DNA from: Massariosphaeria phaeospora
Taxonomy: Eukaryota; Ascomycota; Dothideomycetes; Pleosporales
Assembly (NCBI GenBank): GCA_011032825.1
Contig: JAADJZ010000009.1
Location: 434,001 to 498,000, forward strand
DNA: 64,000 nt
Reading direction: 5' to 3'
The notes under the pieces are model-generated. The model saw only the letters and a program-made list of their open reading frames with translations. It searched no databases and was not told where the DNA came from. Shown here in pieces: positions 1 through 12,692 of the stretch (its first letter is position 1; each line of letters opens with the position of its first letter). A program made the position numbers and the translations under genes.

Positions 1-253
1 GCGATTGCCTAAAGTGTTATAATGACTGAAGGAAGCTAAGATGGACCCTCGTTGATCAGGGTCAGGAGGGATGGTGGGGTGCCAAGCTTGACACCCCACG
101 TTGTCGGCTCGGGGCGTGCAGGGAAGTCACGGGATAAACATCGGGAAAACCCGCGGCCACTCCTTAAAGTTTTCCTGTCAACCCCAAACTTCGCAGCCCA
201 TCGCATTCGAAGCACCCATAGCCCTACCTCTCTTTTCCACCCCCATCTCTACC
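1..253. other. Left edge, upstream region of the porin gene
   Basis: No gene visible. It must hold the leader and core promoter of the porin gene; no TATA box stands out. Confidence 0.6.
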
Positions 254-1518
254 ATGGCCGAATACGTAAAAGAGAAGATCGTCCTGAAGGTCCCACCGCC
301 AGCTTTCAGCGACATTGCCAAAGCTTCCAACGACGTGAGTTCCGCCCGCTGCGCCGAAGCTGCTGGGCGGTGCAAAGACTGACTTGTATCGTGCAGCTCA
401 TTAACAAGGACTTCTACCACAATGCCGCAGGTTGGACGCATCAATTGGCCTGCTAAGCTTTGCTAACTTCATTGTAGCTGCCCTCGAGGTCAAGCTGAAA
501 GCACCCAACGGTGTGGGCTTCACCGCAAAGGGCACGTCGCAGCATGACGGACCCGTCACATCTTCTGTAAGCCAGGCCAAGGCGAATGCAGCTCCTGCAG
601 ACCATGGACATGGCTGACAACACGTTCACGATAGCTCGAGGGCAAGAAGGCGCTCGACAACGGTACGCACATATTTTTCGCTCGCTCAGCTTTCTTTCTA
701 CCCATCCATTCGTCGAGATATTGCCAGTCCTACGTAGTTCTACGATCGCGGCCGAGAGACCGGTGGACGGGCTCAACCAATGTCGTCCTACTGACGCCAT
801 ACCACACAGGCATCGCCACCACACTGTCCTGGAACACGGCCAACCTTATCACTGCCAAGGCTGAGCTGAACGACACGCTCGCTAGCGGACTGAAGGTTGA
901 GATTCTTGGCGGATTCAACCCGGATTCGGGCAACAAGGGCCAGAAGGTCAACTTCTTCTTCAAGCAGCCCAACTTCCAAACCCGCGTTTTCGCCGACTAC
1001 TCGAAAGCTGGCGCCGTCAGCGCTCTCGCCGACATCACTCTGAGCCACGAAGGCTTCCTCGTCGGTGGTGAGGTTGGATACGACGTACAGAAGGCTGCCA
1101 TTACCAGGTACTCTGCTGCCGTTGGATACACCACCCCTGCCTACAACGCTGCGCTCACAGCTACCAACTCGCTCAACGTCTTTGCTGCCTCGTACTACCA
1201 GAAGGTCAACAGCGCCGTCGAGGCTGGTGCTAAGGCTACGTGGGACGCTAAGCAGCAGTCCGCCGTTGGTCTTGAGCTCGCTGCCAAGTACAAGCTCGAT
1301 ACCGCTTCCTTTGCTAAGGTCGGATTTGCTGCGCACCCTCGGGAAAATAGTTTACTGACAAGCTACAGGCCAAGATCAACAACCTCGGAATCGCATCCCT
1401 TGCCTACAACACCAAGGTCAACAGCGGACTAACGTTTGGCATTGGCGGCTCATTCGATACCCAGAAGCTCAACGAGGCCGGCCACAAGATCGGCACCAGC
1501 TTCACCTTTGAGGGTTAA
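254..1518 (+). CDS. POR1: Mitochondrial outer-membrane porin (VDAC)
   Basis: Voltage-dependent anion channel, the beta-barrel pore that passes ATP, ADP and other metabolites across the outer mitochondrial membrane. Six exons keep frame: 254-334, 397-430, 478-566, 635-662, 810-1318 and 1369-1518, giving 296 residues, against about 283 usual. The family signature is clear from PAFSDIAKASND through VKLKAPNGV, NPDSGNKGQKVNFFFKQPNF, HEGFLVGGEVGYDVQKAAIT and the terminal IGTSFTFEG, where the last beta strand closes the barrel. The first about 12 residues (MAEYVKEKIVLK) precede the usual porin start and may be a genuine extension or a wrong start. No signal or stop-transfer helix is expected or seen. 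Family assignment is secure; the N-terminus is not. Confidence 0.93.
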
Positions 1519-1792
1519 ATACTACGGAGTGGATCCTCTGATCGGTAGAGAGTGGTGCGAAGAGCGTTCTAGATTTCCGGGATACTTTGTTCCAGGTACC
1601 GAGTCGGCCTATATTCTCAGCGTGAAGTGAATGAACATGAGCGGATACATTGCTTTTGCATGTACAACACTTTGTCTCGGTGCATCAATATGATGAGTCC
1701 TCTTAGTGCTCTGCATTCATCCTGCTTAAACTCTTGAAACCTCTGCGGTAAATAGTATTAGTTGAATGCTCGCTACTCTTCACAGAAGGTAT

Positions 1793-2689
1793 CTAGGAAG
1801 AACCGTCCGACTTCTTGAGCCTATTCACGCCCTCGTTCCTATCCGTCAGGATCTTTGCACTTAGTCCAATGAGGCCCACGGCGCCGGCGACCAATATGAA
1901 GTTCATTATGTGGCCTCCGCGGTCTATTTCTTCGTCTAGTTCTCGACGACTCCTCTCCCTATGCCGCCGTGCGTAGATATGGTCGTGAACATGATCGTGT
2001 GTCTCCTTATGCTTGCGATCGTCAAAATGCGGTACCTCGTGCCCTTGTCCCTTCTGTCCCGGTCCAAACCCCGCCCCAAAATCGCCATAACTCTCTGTCC
2101 CACCTTCTCTACTAGCCGAGTGGGCCGAGTCCTGGTATGCATGTTCCGCCCGTTTCGCGCCATGCGCCCCATAGCCACCCGTCTTGTAAAAACTCGGCGG
2201 CGGCCCGCGGAATGTACCGCGCTTCTTGTTCAGCCCCGTCGCGGGTCTCGAGCCGGCAAAACTCGCTGAACTGTAACTTCCCCGAGGATAATCTGCCCCT
2301 CCGCGGGGCAGCGACGGGCCCAGCTGTGCATCGTATTTGGCACGCTTTTCGGGGACGGAGAGAACGTGGTAGGCTTCGCTAATAGCGACAAACCGCGTGC
2401 TGGCTGTGGGGTCGTGCGGGTTCTTGTCCGGGTGGTGGCGCTTGGAGAGCGTGAAGAACTGGCGTTTGATGTCGGCGGGGGAGGCCGTCGGGGCAATTTG
2501 GAGGGTTTCATAGTGGGTTAAAACGGCGTTATCGCTGCGGTTCGGGGAGGTGGTGTGGAAGGCGGACGCGGGTTGGGGTAGTGGAAGGCGGTGTCGGGGG
2601 CGGACGGTGAAGCGGTTCTGGCGCGCAAGGCATGGCTGGCAGATCCAATGCGGCCTGGGCTGGAGGATGTGCTCGAAACGGAGTGGCAT
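1793..2689 (-). CDS. Mitochondrial J-domain (DnaJ/Hsp40-type) co-chaperone with C-terminal membrane anchor
   Basis: Single exon, 298 residues, starting at the ATG that gives MPLRFEHILQ; the frame is open upstream but has no other ATG. The arginine-rich, acid-poor N-terminus followed by FHTTSPN looks like a mitochondrial presequence. A J domain spans about residues 57-122, with the HPD tripeptide at 86-88 that stimulates Hsp70 ATPase, followed by a glycine/tyrosine-rich stretch. One hydrophobic helix near 261-280 (starting IMNFILVAGAVG) is followed by a short charged tail, so the protein is probably membrane anchored. There is no zinc-finger (CxxCxGxG) domain, so it is a class C J-protein. It converges on the porin gene, whose stop lies 274 bp away. 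The exact Hsp70 partner cannot be read from sequence. Confidence 0.85.
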   Translation of the reverse strand: MPLRFEHILQPRPHWICQPCLARQNRFTVRPRHRLPLPQPASAFHTTSPNRSDNAVLTHYETLQIAPTASPADIKRQFFTLSKRHHPDKNPHDPTASTRFVAISEAYHVLSVPEKRAKYDAQLGPSLPRGGADYPRGSYSSASFAGSRPATGLNKKRGTFRGPPPSFYKTGGYGAHGAKRAEHAYQDSAHSASREGGTESYGDFGAGFGPGQKGQGHEVPHFDDRKHKETHDHVHDHIYARRHRERSRRELDEEIDRGGHIMNFILVAGAVGLIGLSAKILTDRNEGVNRLKKSDGSS

Positions 2690-2942
2690 TGCCCATGCCG
2701 AGAGCGCGTTTGAAGTTTCGTAGGTTGGTGGGCGACGGGCGGCTGGCGGCTGGTCGCGCAAGGTCGACGGCGACAGGCTGGCTTGGCTGGACTCACCACG
2801 TCATGGTTGCCCGCGCTCGTCGAGGCGGGCAGGTTTTAGCGAGGCGAGCCCGAGGCCCGAGTGGGCGGGGCGAGATTGACATGGCAGAGCAAAAGTTGCA
2901 CGCCTGTTACTGCAGCTCACCCCTCGACAACACACACACACC

Positions 2943-4528
<1,586 letters not shown>

Positions 4529-5201
4529 GACCGAATTTGCCTGTTGGGAGAAAGCATCGAGGGCGTAGGGGTCGGGCCTTGCACTTCGCTCATGACAGAT
4601 ATATCGTTATCAGATCGGGAATGACGAACTGACGTATCCAACCCCTATTTTTATTCCTTGGTGCACGCCAATATGCTCCGCTCACATACTCATACCGGTT
4701 GGTCGTTGGTCGCGTTGACTTTACTTTAGGGACAGGCCATATCTGCTTCATGTCGTTTAGTGTCCTGGGGTCATCGCCTGTAGGTGCATGCTACGATAAC
4801 GCTCTGAGACGGCTAAGCAATGTCAGCAAACGCTACTTTCGTGGGCAATGCCTCGATGGACGCTGGCAGAGCGGAGATGAGTTCAGGCTGGCTGGCTGTC
4901 TGTCTCATTGGAACTGCGGATTGCCTGTCAAAAGATGCTGCGTAGTCTGGAAAGCCGTAACTACACTCACGTCTAGCACTCGTAAGGCCATCGGGACTCT
5001 GATTTAGGAAGCAAAGCAAGGCTTCGTCTTGTTTTGCTTGTCTAGTTCCTGTACTATCTGCTTGCTAGGTCGGTTGGAAGTTTTGCCATGATTAGGAACA
5101 AGACTACATGGAAAGACACGTCGTCGTGGTTATGATATATGTGATTTTCGCCTGACAGATCTCGAGATATAATAACACATCTGCCCAAGCCAAACCCACC
5201 C
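4529..5201. other. Convergent intergenic region
   Basis: 673 bp between two converging genes (MAP2 and MPP10). It should contain both 3-prime UTRs; I see no further gene or repeat. Confidence 0.6.
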
Positions 5202-7379
5202 TCACAACTTATAGCTGCCGGCCCCCTTCCTCGCCCCATCTCTAACCTGCTTCCCCTCGACATCCGTCACCTGGCCCTTCTTGCCAATGACCTGCACGCC
5301 ACCCTTCTTCAGCTCACCCATCAACTTCTTATTCTCTTTAGTCTTCTTCTCCTTGCCGCTGTCCGGCTTGCTCGGCGCATTAAGCCCGGCCTTCTTCTGC
5401 CTCTCCTTCTCGCGCCTGCGTCGCCGGAGTTTCTGCTCGCGCGTCATTTCCTCGCGCGCCACGGGCATGCCGCTCTTGGGCACGACTTCGGCCTTCGTCT
5501 TCTCCTCGCCCGGCCTGTACAGCTCCTGGGGCGCGAGCATGCTGGCACCGCCTACGTCGCCGCCGGCTGTAGGGCGCGCGTCTTCCATTGCGATGGCGGG
5601 GATGTCGACGCGGATCTCCAGATTGGGGGCTGCGGGCTTGGGCTTGTAGTGCCATGAGCTGAGGGAATCCAGCTTTCGCGACACGTCCTTCCACAGTGCC
5701 TCGATTTCCGCGTGTTCCTTTTTCAGTTTCTCGTCGCGCGCGTCGACGTAGTTTGCGTCGGTGGTGCGTAGATGGTCCTCCTCGTACAGCTCTGCGAGAC
5801 CTTTGCCAGATTTCGTGTCCTCGAGCTCGATTCCTCGGCGGCGTGTTGGTCCGGTGGCCAGGTCGTCTGGACGTCTTCTTCGCACTTCGTCGAATTCTCC
5901 GGCTAAGATGCGCTTCTTGATTAGTTCCTCGATGCTCTCGGATATTTCGGAGGTAACCACAACTACTGGCTTGCCTGCCCTCTCGAACTCGAGGTCCTCT
6001 TCAAGAAGAGAATTGAGCGGACGTGCTGACGCGCTGGCCTCGCCTGATAACTGCCACTCGCGCTTTGCGACGTTTGCAGCCTCTAGTTTCCGGATTTGCT
6101 CTGCGAGTTTGGCTTGTCTTCGTTCGTGCGTCGAGCGCCGTGACATCGGCTCCGAAGGGTCCAGGTCGGTCAGATCGGCATCAGATTCAGCGTCGTCATC
6201 GTCTTCGAAAAGGTCTCTGTGTGTCCTAGCCATGATTTTCTCGATGTCCTCGTCCCCTGCGTCTGGCCTCCCTTGATCACCGTTCTTTTCTGGAAAGTTG
6301 TGCGGGTTCGGTCGACCGCGTTTCTTCTTATTCTTGCCAGCTTTCTGTGCCGGTGGTGCAAAGAAATCTTTGTAGAAAACGGAATTGGCATTGGAGACGT
6401 CCTCTAGGCCGTCCAAATCACCATCGCCACCAAGTAACTCACCATCATCATCATCACTTTCACCTTCGCGGGCATTGAGATCCATGTTGCCAAATGTCGG
6501 ACCCTCTTCATCGGACTCTTCGTCTGAATTCTCGTCACGCTCAGGCTTGCCGACCATTTTCTGCGCACTAGCCCCAAACGGATCGGTGTCCCAGTCCACC
6601 TCGTCATCGTCCTCCGCCACTGGCTCTCCTCGTGCATCGTGGGATTCCAATAAATCAGACTGCTTGTTGAAGTCATCAATCGAGAAGAAGCCGTCGTTCA
6701 GGCCATTCGGATCGGGATTGTAGGTAGCGGCGGGTTCTTCGTCAGATGCGTCATCCGAAAACATGGCGTCGTCCCCATTTTCCATCTCGAGGTCTTCTCC
6801 TACGGACTGCTCGTCGTCCAGCTCATCCTCTTCGGGGATGTCTTCACCGTCGTATTGCCAATCCACACCTTCTTCGCCGAGGCTAGAGCCGCTCGAGGCC
6901 TCGTCTGCCTCGTCTGCCTCGTCTTCCGACTGCTCGCCATGGGGGACCACCAGTTGTCCGTCTTCCAAGTCGGGGAGGGCAAGCTCTATTTCATCGATGG
7001 TGGCGTCGATAATTTTCCGGACCTGCTCATGCACCTGGTTTGGCTCGAACCCCTGGGTATGTAGCTTCTTCAAACGCAAGACATTGACATCCTCGTCGTG
7101 GGCCACGCCTCGTTTCCGCTTTCTGCGCTGCTCTTGCAGGCGGTAGCTCTGTACGTCGCTGATGCCCGACGCGACATCGTCGAGGAAGAATTTGGCGGCG
7201 GAGATGGACGAGCTCTTGATGTCTGCCGTGGGTTGGAGGAACTTGAGCGGCGCAGCCAGTAGGCGGGAAAGCGAGCTGCTGGACGAGGGGCGGGGGTCCA
7301 TCTGCGGCGGGTGGGCCGGGCTGGCGGAGAGGGTTTGGGAGGAGATGGAAGTGCCTGGCGAGAAAGAGAGCGGCGCCAT
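5202..7379 (-). CDS. MPP10: U3 snoRNP protein Mpp10 (SSU processome)
   Basis: Nucleolar scaffold that binds Imp3 and Imp4 and is needed for 18S rRNA processing. Single exon, 725 residues from the chosen ATG (MAPLSFSPGT). Long acidic stretches run through the first half, as in the family. The conserved C-terminal block is clear: TSEISESIEELIKKRI, GLAELYEEDHL, then ALWKDVSRKLDSLSSWHYKP. A lysine-rich tail follows (KEKERQKK, KEKKTKENKK). An in-frame ATG exists further upstream at 7577, but the residues it adds look like leader sequence. The gene lies tail-to-tail with methionine aminopeptidase 2, 673 bp away. Codons in the acidic regions create long open frames on the opposite strand that I do not regard as genes. 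Confidence 0.93.
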   Translation of the reverse strand: MAPLSFSPGTSISSQTLSASPAHPPQMDPRPSSSSSLSRLLAAPLKFLQPTADIKSSSISAAKFFLDDVASGISDVQSYRLQEQRRKRKRGVAHDEDVNVLRLKKLHTQGFEPNQVHEQVRKIIDATIDEIELALPDLEDGQLVVPHGEQSEDEADEADEASSGSSLGEEGVDWQYDGEDIPEEDELDDEQSVGEDLEMENGDDAMFSDDASDEEPAATYNPDPNGLNDGFFSIDDFNKQSDLLESHDARGEPVAEDDDEVDWDTDPFGASAQKMVGKPERDENSDEESDEEGPTFGNMDLNAREGESDDDDGELLGGDGDLDGLEDVSNANSVFYKDFFAPPAQKAGKNKKKRGRPNPHNFPEKNGDQGRPDAGDEDIEKIMARTHRDLFEDDDDAESDADLTDLDPSEPMSRRSTHERRQAKLAEQIRKLEAANVAKREWQLSGEASASARPLNSLLEEDLEFERAGKPVVVVTSEISESIEELIKKRILAGEFDEVRRRRPDDLATGPTRRRGIELEDTKSGKGLAELYEEDHLRTTDANYVDARDEKLKKEHAEIEALWKDVSRKLDSLSSWHYKPKPAAPNLEIRVDIPAIAMEDARPTAGGDVGGASMLAPQELYRPGEEKTKAEVVPKSGMPVAREEMTREQKLRRRRREKERQKKAGLNAPSKPDSGKEKKTKENKKLMGELKKGGVQVIGKKGQVTDVEGKQVRDGARKGAGSYKL

Positions 7380-7871
7380 ATTATGCGGCAGACTTGAGCT
7401 TGTGGGCGACAGTTCAGCGACAGGGCGAATTGCTGGTAACGAGCGCGTGAACCTGCGTTCTGGGTCGCCGACGGCAGCTAGAGTTTTTTTTGCCAAGATT
7501 TCGCTGGGGCGCGGCCGTGCGTCAATCTCCGCCCGGGCGTTAACGACCCCGCATGCGCCCCGACCTCCACACCACATGGCCTATCCGGCTCACTTCACAG
7601 ACTCTTTGCTCTTTGACCCCTTGGTCAGCACATCCTCGAATGGAACCAAGACTCAGCCACATGCTCCAGCTAGACCTTCAGCTAGGCCAGGCAGATGTCA
7701 CGAGCGACGAACCACTGGGCATAGGCATTCACTTCCGCACATCACCTAGAACTTGGCAACCCTGTATACGGAATCTATGTCGAATCAATCATGCCGCAAA
7801 TAACTCGTATTGCCCGAGAAGCTACACGCTGCCTGTTTCTCCGACGTCTTGGACATACTACAGGTGCATCA
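7380..7871. other. Intergenic region upstream of MPP10
   Basis: About 490 bp holding the MPP10 promoter and the 3-prime UTR of the rhodopsin-domain gene. Short open frames on the plus strand show no family likeness. Confidence 0.5.
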
Positions 7872-9058
7872 TCATACTCCTGGCTTGTCCACTTCATACT
7901 CTACTGTCACTTCTGTCCCTTTCACAATTGTCCCGCCTTGGATCGGCAAGTCTGCAGCAATACCATTGTCGCTCATTTCATCGATTTCGGCCACCGTGAT
8001 ATGCCTGCTTATCCCCCTCGACCGCCTGAGGTTGCTGGATGACTCTAGCCGGTAACTCTGTCGGTACGGTCCTGATAGCCCTCCGCTCGACGCCTTTTGG
8101 ACGAAGACACGGAAGAACGGGATCGAGGCTGCGATGATAGTCACTGAAGTCTCGGCCATGGACCAAATGAGCAGGTCTGCAAGCGAGTAGCTCTGGTCTT
8201 CGAACTTTTTAACGCCAGGAAGGTACGAGGTCTTGACTGCGGCCGTAATGCCAGCACTTGAGAAACAGGGTCAGTCGACTGGAAACGCTCGCACCACGGG
8301 GGGATCATACAGAAAACCGAGCGACATTGCGATCACAACACCGAGTTTCTCTCGCGTGTTCATCTGCAGTCTCCAAATGATGATCCAAGGAAACGAGGCT
8401 AAAATGACATCCAATAGGGCTGAGTAGGCTAATATGGTGTCAGTACATACACGTTGATGGAAGGCCCTGCCAACTCACCTCCGGCGAATACTGAATATCG
8501 ATCCTGTATTCGACTACCCCAACAGCTACCTTCCACCTTGGAGTTCCAGTTCTTTGCTATTGGCCGGCACTGAGCAAACAAGAGAATTGCAACCAACCAC
8601 ATTGTGACGTTCATGGTGATAATGATGGCCCAAATGAACCACTTCTCCCATTTGCGAGTGACGAGGCGGAGAAGCGTGACGGCGAACGATGTTTTCGATA
8701 TTGGGATCGCGACGAGCGTAAAAAACTCTCCGAGGAAAAGGTATTTGAGCATCGGAACTTCATTTCCAGGGACAATGTTGATTCCGCGCTTGCCCATGCC
8801 ATACTGGACGGATACAGTTATCAACGCGGAATAGACACACGTTAGGATCTGGATGGGAAAGCAACGTTGTTAGTAACACGAACTGAGATAGAAAGACAGC
8901 GACTGACATACCCAAGCAAGTAACAATATCGCATCATCCGTTCCAAGTCTCCTCGAGAGCAATATCTTACACACGAACCGCAGCCCCATGAATACGAGAG
9001 AGATAGCCGTCATGGCCCACAGGGCTTCGACAGTTCTTGGGCCATTATCGTCACCCAT
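7872..9058 (-). CDS. Fungal rhodopsin-domain seven-TM membrane protein (SAT5/PTH11-like family)
   Basis: Four exons on the minus strand (9058-8912, 8848-8479, 8428-8311, 8256-7872) give 339 residues. The start MGDDNGPRTVEALWAMTAIS leads into the first membrane helix; further helices include WFIWAIIITMNVTMWLVAIL and LLDVILASFPWIIIW. Family marks are RLGTDDAILLLAW after helix 2, FAQCRPIAKNWN before a Cys-containing loop (GSCWG), and SLADLLIWSMAETSVTIIAASIPFFR at the last helix. Such proteins are abundant in Pezizomycotina; some are receptor-like, others sit in secondary-metabolite clusters, and ligands are mostly unknown. No biosynthetic backbone gene lies nearby, so I assign no pathway. The cytosolic tail of about 75 residues is Ser/Arg-rich then acidic. 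Splice sites are all GT-AG and the total keeps frame. Confidence 0.85.
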
Positions 9059-10896
9059 CGTACTTTTGCGTACGGTGCGTGTAACAACATGCACTAGTTA
9101 ATATAGAATAGCGAGAAAAGGAAGCGTCAGACAGAGTAGGCTGAGAATATGGGGTACATGGTCCGATTAAGTCTTCGGTCCTTCGCTACGCCACCTACTG
9201 CGTTCACGACAAGGTCTGGGCAGCTCTCCCGTGGAAGCGACTCTCAGCCGTGGGTTGCATGCCTTACCGTCTACGCCTCCGCCTTCTTCCTTCAAATGTG
9301 CAACAGGAGACATGGTTGTACAAGGGTGTTCCAGGTTACCTCTACGTCTCATGCGTCGTTCGCTCGACTGTTCCTCGCTAATCCTGCTCCACTATTCGCC
9401 ATTCGTGAACGTTAAATCGCTTGGTCCTGCATTCACGTCCCACCTCGCGCAAGCCCATACTCAATACATACTAAGACGACACAAAGGGCTAGGGCGCCCT
9501 GTGTCTGATTTGCATATGCGACGCGAAACGTGGGCCTAACGACTTCAAGCAGTGCGTGACTGGTCTTGGAGAGCTCGAAAAGAAGGATTCGAGTCATGGG
9601 CCGACGACTCGACGAACGAGCATTGTGAATGCTGTGACGAGACGTACCACATACATGTCAGCACGTATCCCACTATGCACGGTCGGCATTGAAGGTCGCA
9701 CACGGCCGTTGCGGCGTGCCTAGGGAACGCGGGAGAACGGTCCCGACCCGAGCCGGCGCTGGGCGTATTTTGCCATTGGCTTATTTGCGGAGGATCATTA
9801 GTTGCGGCGAGGACTCGACGCGGGAGGGGCTGGTATCTTCTTGAGCACGCGACTTGCAGGTGTGGTGTCTTGCTCGTGACCGGTGAGAGCGATATATCTT
9901 CCCATTCCAACACAGTATCTCACCTAAGTCTAGATGGAAATGCTACGTGCTGGCATAGGTAGTGAGACAATTCTACTAAGTAGGCTGTTACCATTATACG
10001 GAGTAGGTCTACCCAGCGAACCGGGAACATGCCAGCTCCCTGGGAGCTGAATATGACACAAGTAAGCCGATCCCTTCATTCCCGGACCAAACGGATCTCA
10101 TTGTCTCTGCAAGTATTTGCCCCTCACCAAATCCTGCTCATATAGGTAGTAGGTACATGCCCGTTCCAACTTCTTACGGTGTCGCCGTTCCAGCAAATTC
10201 TCACCATGCGCACATGCCACATGCCACATGCAAGCGCGTTGTAGAATCACACCGCACCCCCTCGTATTCTCTCTGAGAGCGATCCATCTGCTGTATTATG
10301 AATATTTACTCAAGTCAATCTACGCTCTTCGATCCCTTGTACCGGTCCGAGTTAAAGCCCCGGTTGCACTCTTGTCAAGTACCGTTGGCGCCATACTTGA
10401 AAGCAAACAATGATCCTCGCATCCGTGTTTGCGTGTATGGCGTGTCCACGGGTGGCAACCGAACTAACTTGGAGGAGGCGCTGGGTGGCTGGGTGAACAG
10501 GGGTGCTTTAGCGAGCAAGTTGGTGGAGGTGATGGGAAGGCTGAAACACTTGGAAGGACTTGGACTTTCAAAGGATTCCAAGGTCGATACAAGATTGGAT
10601 CGCTGTGTTGCGTGGTTGATGAAATAGGCAGTCGATATGCGGCCATATGTTCTACACGCTAGAGTACAAGGTGCAAGACACAGGCTCAATGGTCAGTCAT
10701 CATATACGGAGACGAGGTTCTCAGTAGGGGACTATAGAATACCATTGAAATACAGCGCGCGTAGGCTGTGATTGTGTGGGTAGTACTCCATACACAGGTC
10801 TAGAATAGGCAGCTAACCTGATAATTATAGATAAATTCAAACTTTGGACTACGCTATCGTTCGTCATACTACCTTGTAGCATCTATACTAAGCCAT
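9059..10896. other. Long intergenic region without recognised gene
   Basis: 1.84 kb between the rhodopsin-domain gene and the NmrA-like gene. It holds the former's promoter and the latter's 3-prime UTR. A plus-strand frame at 10298-10627 (109 codons) starts with ATG but has no recognisable likeness, and I leave it unassigned. No tRNA or transposon remnant was found. Confidence 0.5.
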
Positions 10897-12009
10897 TCAG
10901 CCCGATTGGATCAACGAATCCCAATTCTCGGTCTTGACATACTCCTCCCAAGTCGTCAGCTTCTTCCCATCCGGCAAAATCTGCAGATGTTAGTACCCGT
11001 CAAAGCTCGTTTCGAATCCAGAAGACTCACATCCTTGGCCTGCACAATGCCCTCGCCATGAAGAATCTTGCCTTCGAAATCTCTGAACGCAAAATTGGTA
11101 TCCGCCATGTCCGTGACCAGCATCTCAGGAATTCCCAAGGCACTCAAGTTCCCCACTAACACCTCGTCGCTAATCTTGTTCCACGCTGTCTTCTGCCCGA
11201 GCAATTTCCCCCAGGTCTTCAGCCGGTCCCCAGTTCCCGTTGTATCGTCTCCAACTAGGCTTACTGTCTTCCCACCAAGCTCTGTGCGCTTCAGGAAGAT
11301 GCCGTGAACCGTGGCACCCGTGTCTCGGACATCCACTCCGGGTAGTATGAGCCCTTCACCACAAGGCGCAGACATAACCCATGCCCCCCCATCCTCCACT
11401 TTCTTCGGTGCGAAAAACTGCGGAAACTGGACCCACAGCTGGTAATACGCGCCGATGTACAGCTCGGTCGTCTTCTTCCACACTTCCGGCAGCTTCTCTT
11501 TTACATACTGCGTAACCTTCGCTTTGCTCTCCATATGCACCACGTTCGTATACTTGCCCCCCGAGACGTGGGTGATAGACGGCGCTGAGCTCCAGATCAC
11601 ATGTTCGATGGTGGGGATGCTGGCGATGACGTTGAAGGCGTTGATCCCTTGCTGGGTTTCGGCTTCGGCGGAGAGGGTGGTGAAGAAGGTGGCGAAGAAA
11701 TCGGTCAGGAGGTAGACGCCGTGGACGCCTTCGAGGGCGGTCTTGAGCGTCGACGGGTCGCTAAGGTTGGCTTGGGCGACGGCCACGCCCGTGTTGGAGA
11801 GTGCGACGGCTTTGGCGGAGGTGGGGTCGCGGGTTAGAGCGCGCATGACGAGGTTGGGGGTCGCTGGGTTGTTGTGGAAGTGCTTGACTACGGATCCGCC
11901 CTGATGGTGGTTAGGAAGGGGGGTGGGAGGGTAGGGAAGGGGACGAAGAGACTTGGTATCCTGTTGCGCCGAAGACGGCGATGATCCTCTTGTCTGGCTC
12001 GGTGGACAT
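10897..12009 (-). CDS. NmrA-like NAD(P)-binding Rossmann-fold protein
   Basis: Three exons: 12009-11953, 11900-11031 and 10980-10897, 336 residues. The N-terminus IIAVFGATGYQGGSVV carries the GxxGxxG dinucleotide-binding loop; splicing of the first intron is what completes it (ATGYQ joined to GGSVV). NmrA-family marks follow: VMRALTRDPTSAKA, VHGVYLLTDFF and IEHVIWSSAPS, the last lacking the Tyr-x3-Lys catalytic pair of classical SDRs, so it is probably a redox-sensing or regulatory protein and not a dehydrogenase. NmrA of Aspergillus binds the GATA factor AreA; this protein belongs to the broad NmrA-like family, and orthology to the true nitrogen regulator cannot be claimed. A TATATAAG box lies about 120 bp upstream of the ATG. 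Confidence 0.9.
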
Positions 12010-12692
12010 GATGGATGTATAGGTCGAGTGGCAAGCGCGTTTTCGTGATGCGTGGAGAAGTTGGGATCCAGTGGATTGGAATGTTGCAGCGGATGAGAGA
12101 CCTTCGTTTGCTACCTCCCCTTCACCTTATATAGACACAAATGGACCCCTATGCTGCTACAGTTGCCTACTGTCTCCCGACTTCTCGCCTAATGCTCAAG
12201 ACAGCCAAGACTAGCATCTTCGGCGGACGAATATCAGGCCGAGTCGGAGCGAACGACAACATTGTACCGATCGTGGACTCGATATGACTAGGCCTTTGTA
12301 AGCATTGTGTCTGAGATCAATATGGTGCACTGGTGGGTGAGTGGTAGCCGAAGACTCACTTGTATATGGAAGGTGTTGAGCTGGCTAGGCTCGGATAGGA
12401 ATCGGTCGTCTATGGTCTCTCAAACACTTGCAACGTCCGGCTGTTCAGTCTCTCCGAAAGGGTCGTCTGGATCTTAACGTTATGCTTTGTCATTGATTCA
12501 TTAGATGTGTGTTACAGATACAAAGTAACGCTAGGTACCAGCGGCCGCCGAACTGTTCGAGAAATGCAAGCCAAGGTCCATAGACTTTCCAAATATATCT
12601 TGTGTCGAATTGTTTCCTGAACATGGTACTATTCCTTGACGCCTGCTCAGTGGTATTCCCTAACGCCTGCTCAATGCTTGTTGTAGATGACT
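12010..12692. other. Promoter region of the NmrA-like gene
   Basis: 680 bp. Apart from the TATATAAG box, the only feature is a short direct repeat near 12640-12680 (two ACGCCTGCTCA blocks about 28 bp apart). Confidence 0.5.
12126..12133 (-). promoter_or_regulatory. Probable TATA box of the NmrA-like gene
   Basis: Reading on the minus strand the motif is TATATAAG, about 117-124 bp upstream of the ATG at 12009. Position and match fit a TATA element with a leader of roughly 80-90 nt; no transcript start can be seen directly. Confidence 0.4.

Noticed and set aside
9780..9810. TTTGCGGAGGATCATTAG, like the 3-prime end of 18S rRNA
   Set aside because: Only about 16 bases agree, with one base missing from the usual GCGGAAGGATCATTA, and neither the preceding 18S sequence nor a following ITS1/5.8S is present.
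10298..10627. 109-codon open frame on the plus strand
   Set aside because: It has an ATG, but no recognisable family, signal peptide or splice partner; open frames of this size are expected by chance in this composition.
7872..12009. Rhodopsin-domain and NmrA-like genes as a possible secondary-metabolite cluster
   Set aside because: No polyketide synthase, NRPS, terpene cyclase, P450 or cluster transcription factor is present; both families are common outside clusters.
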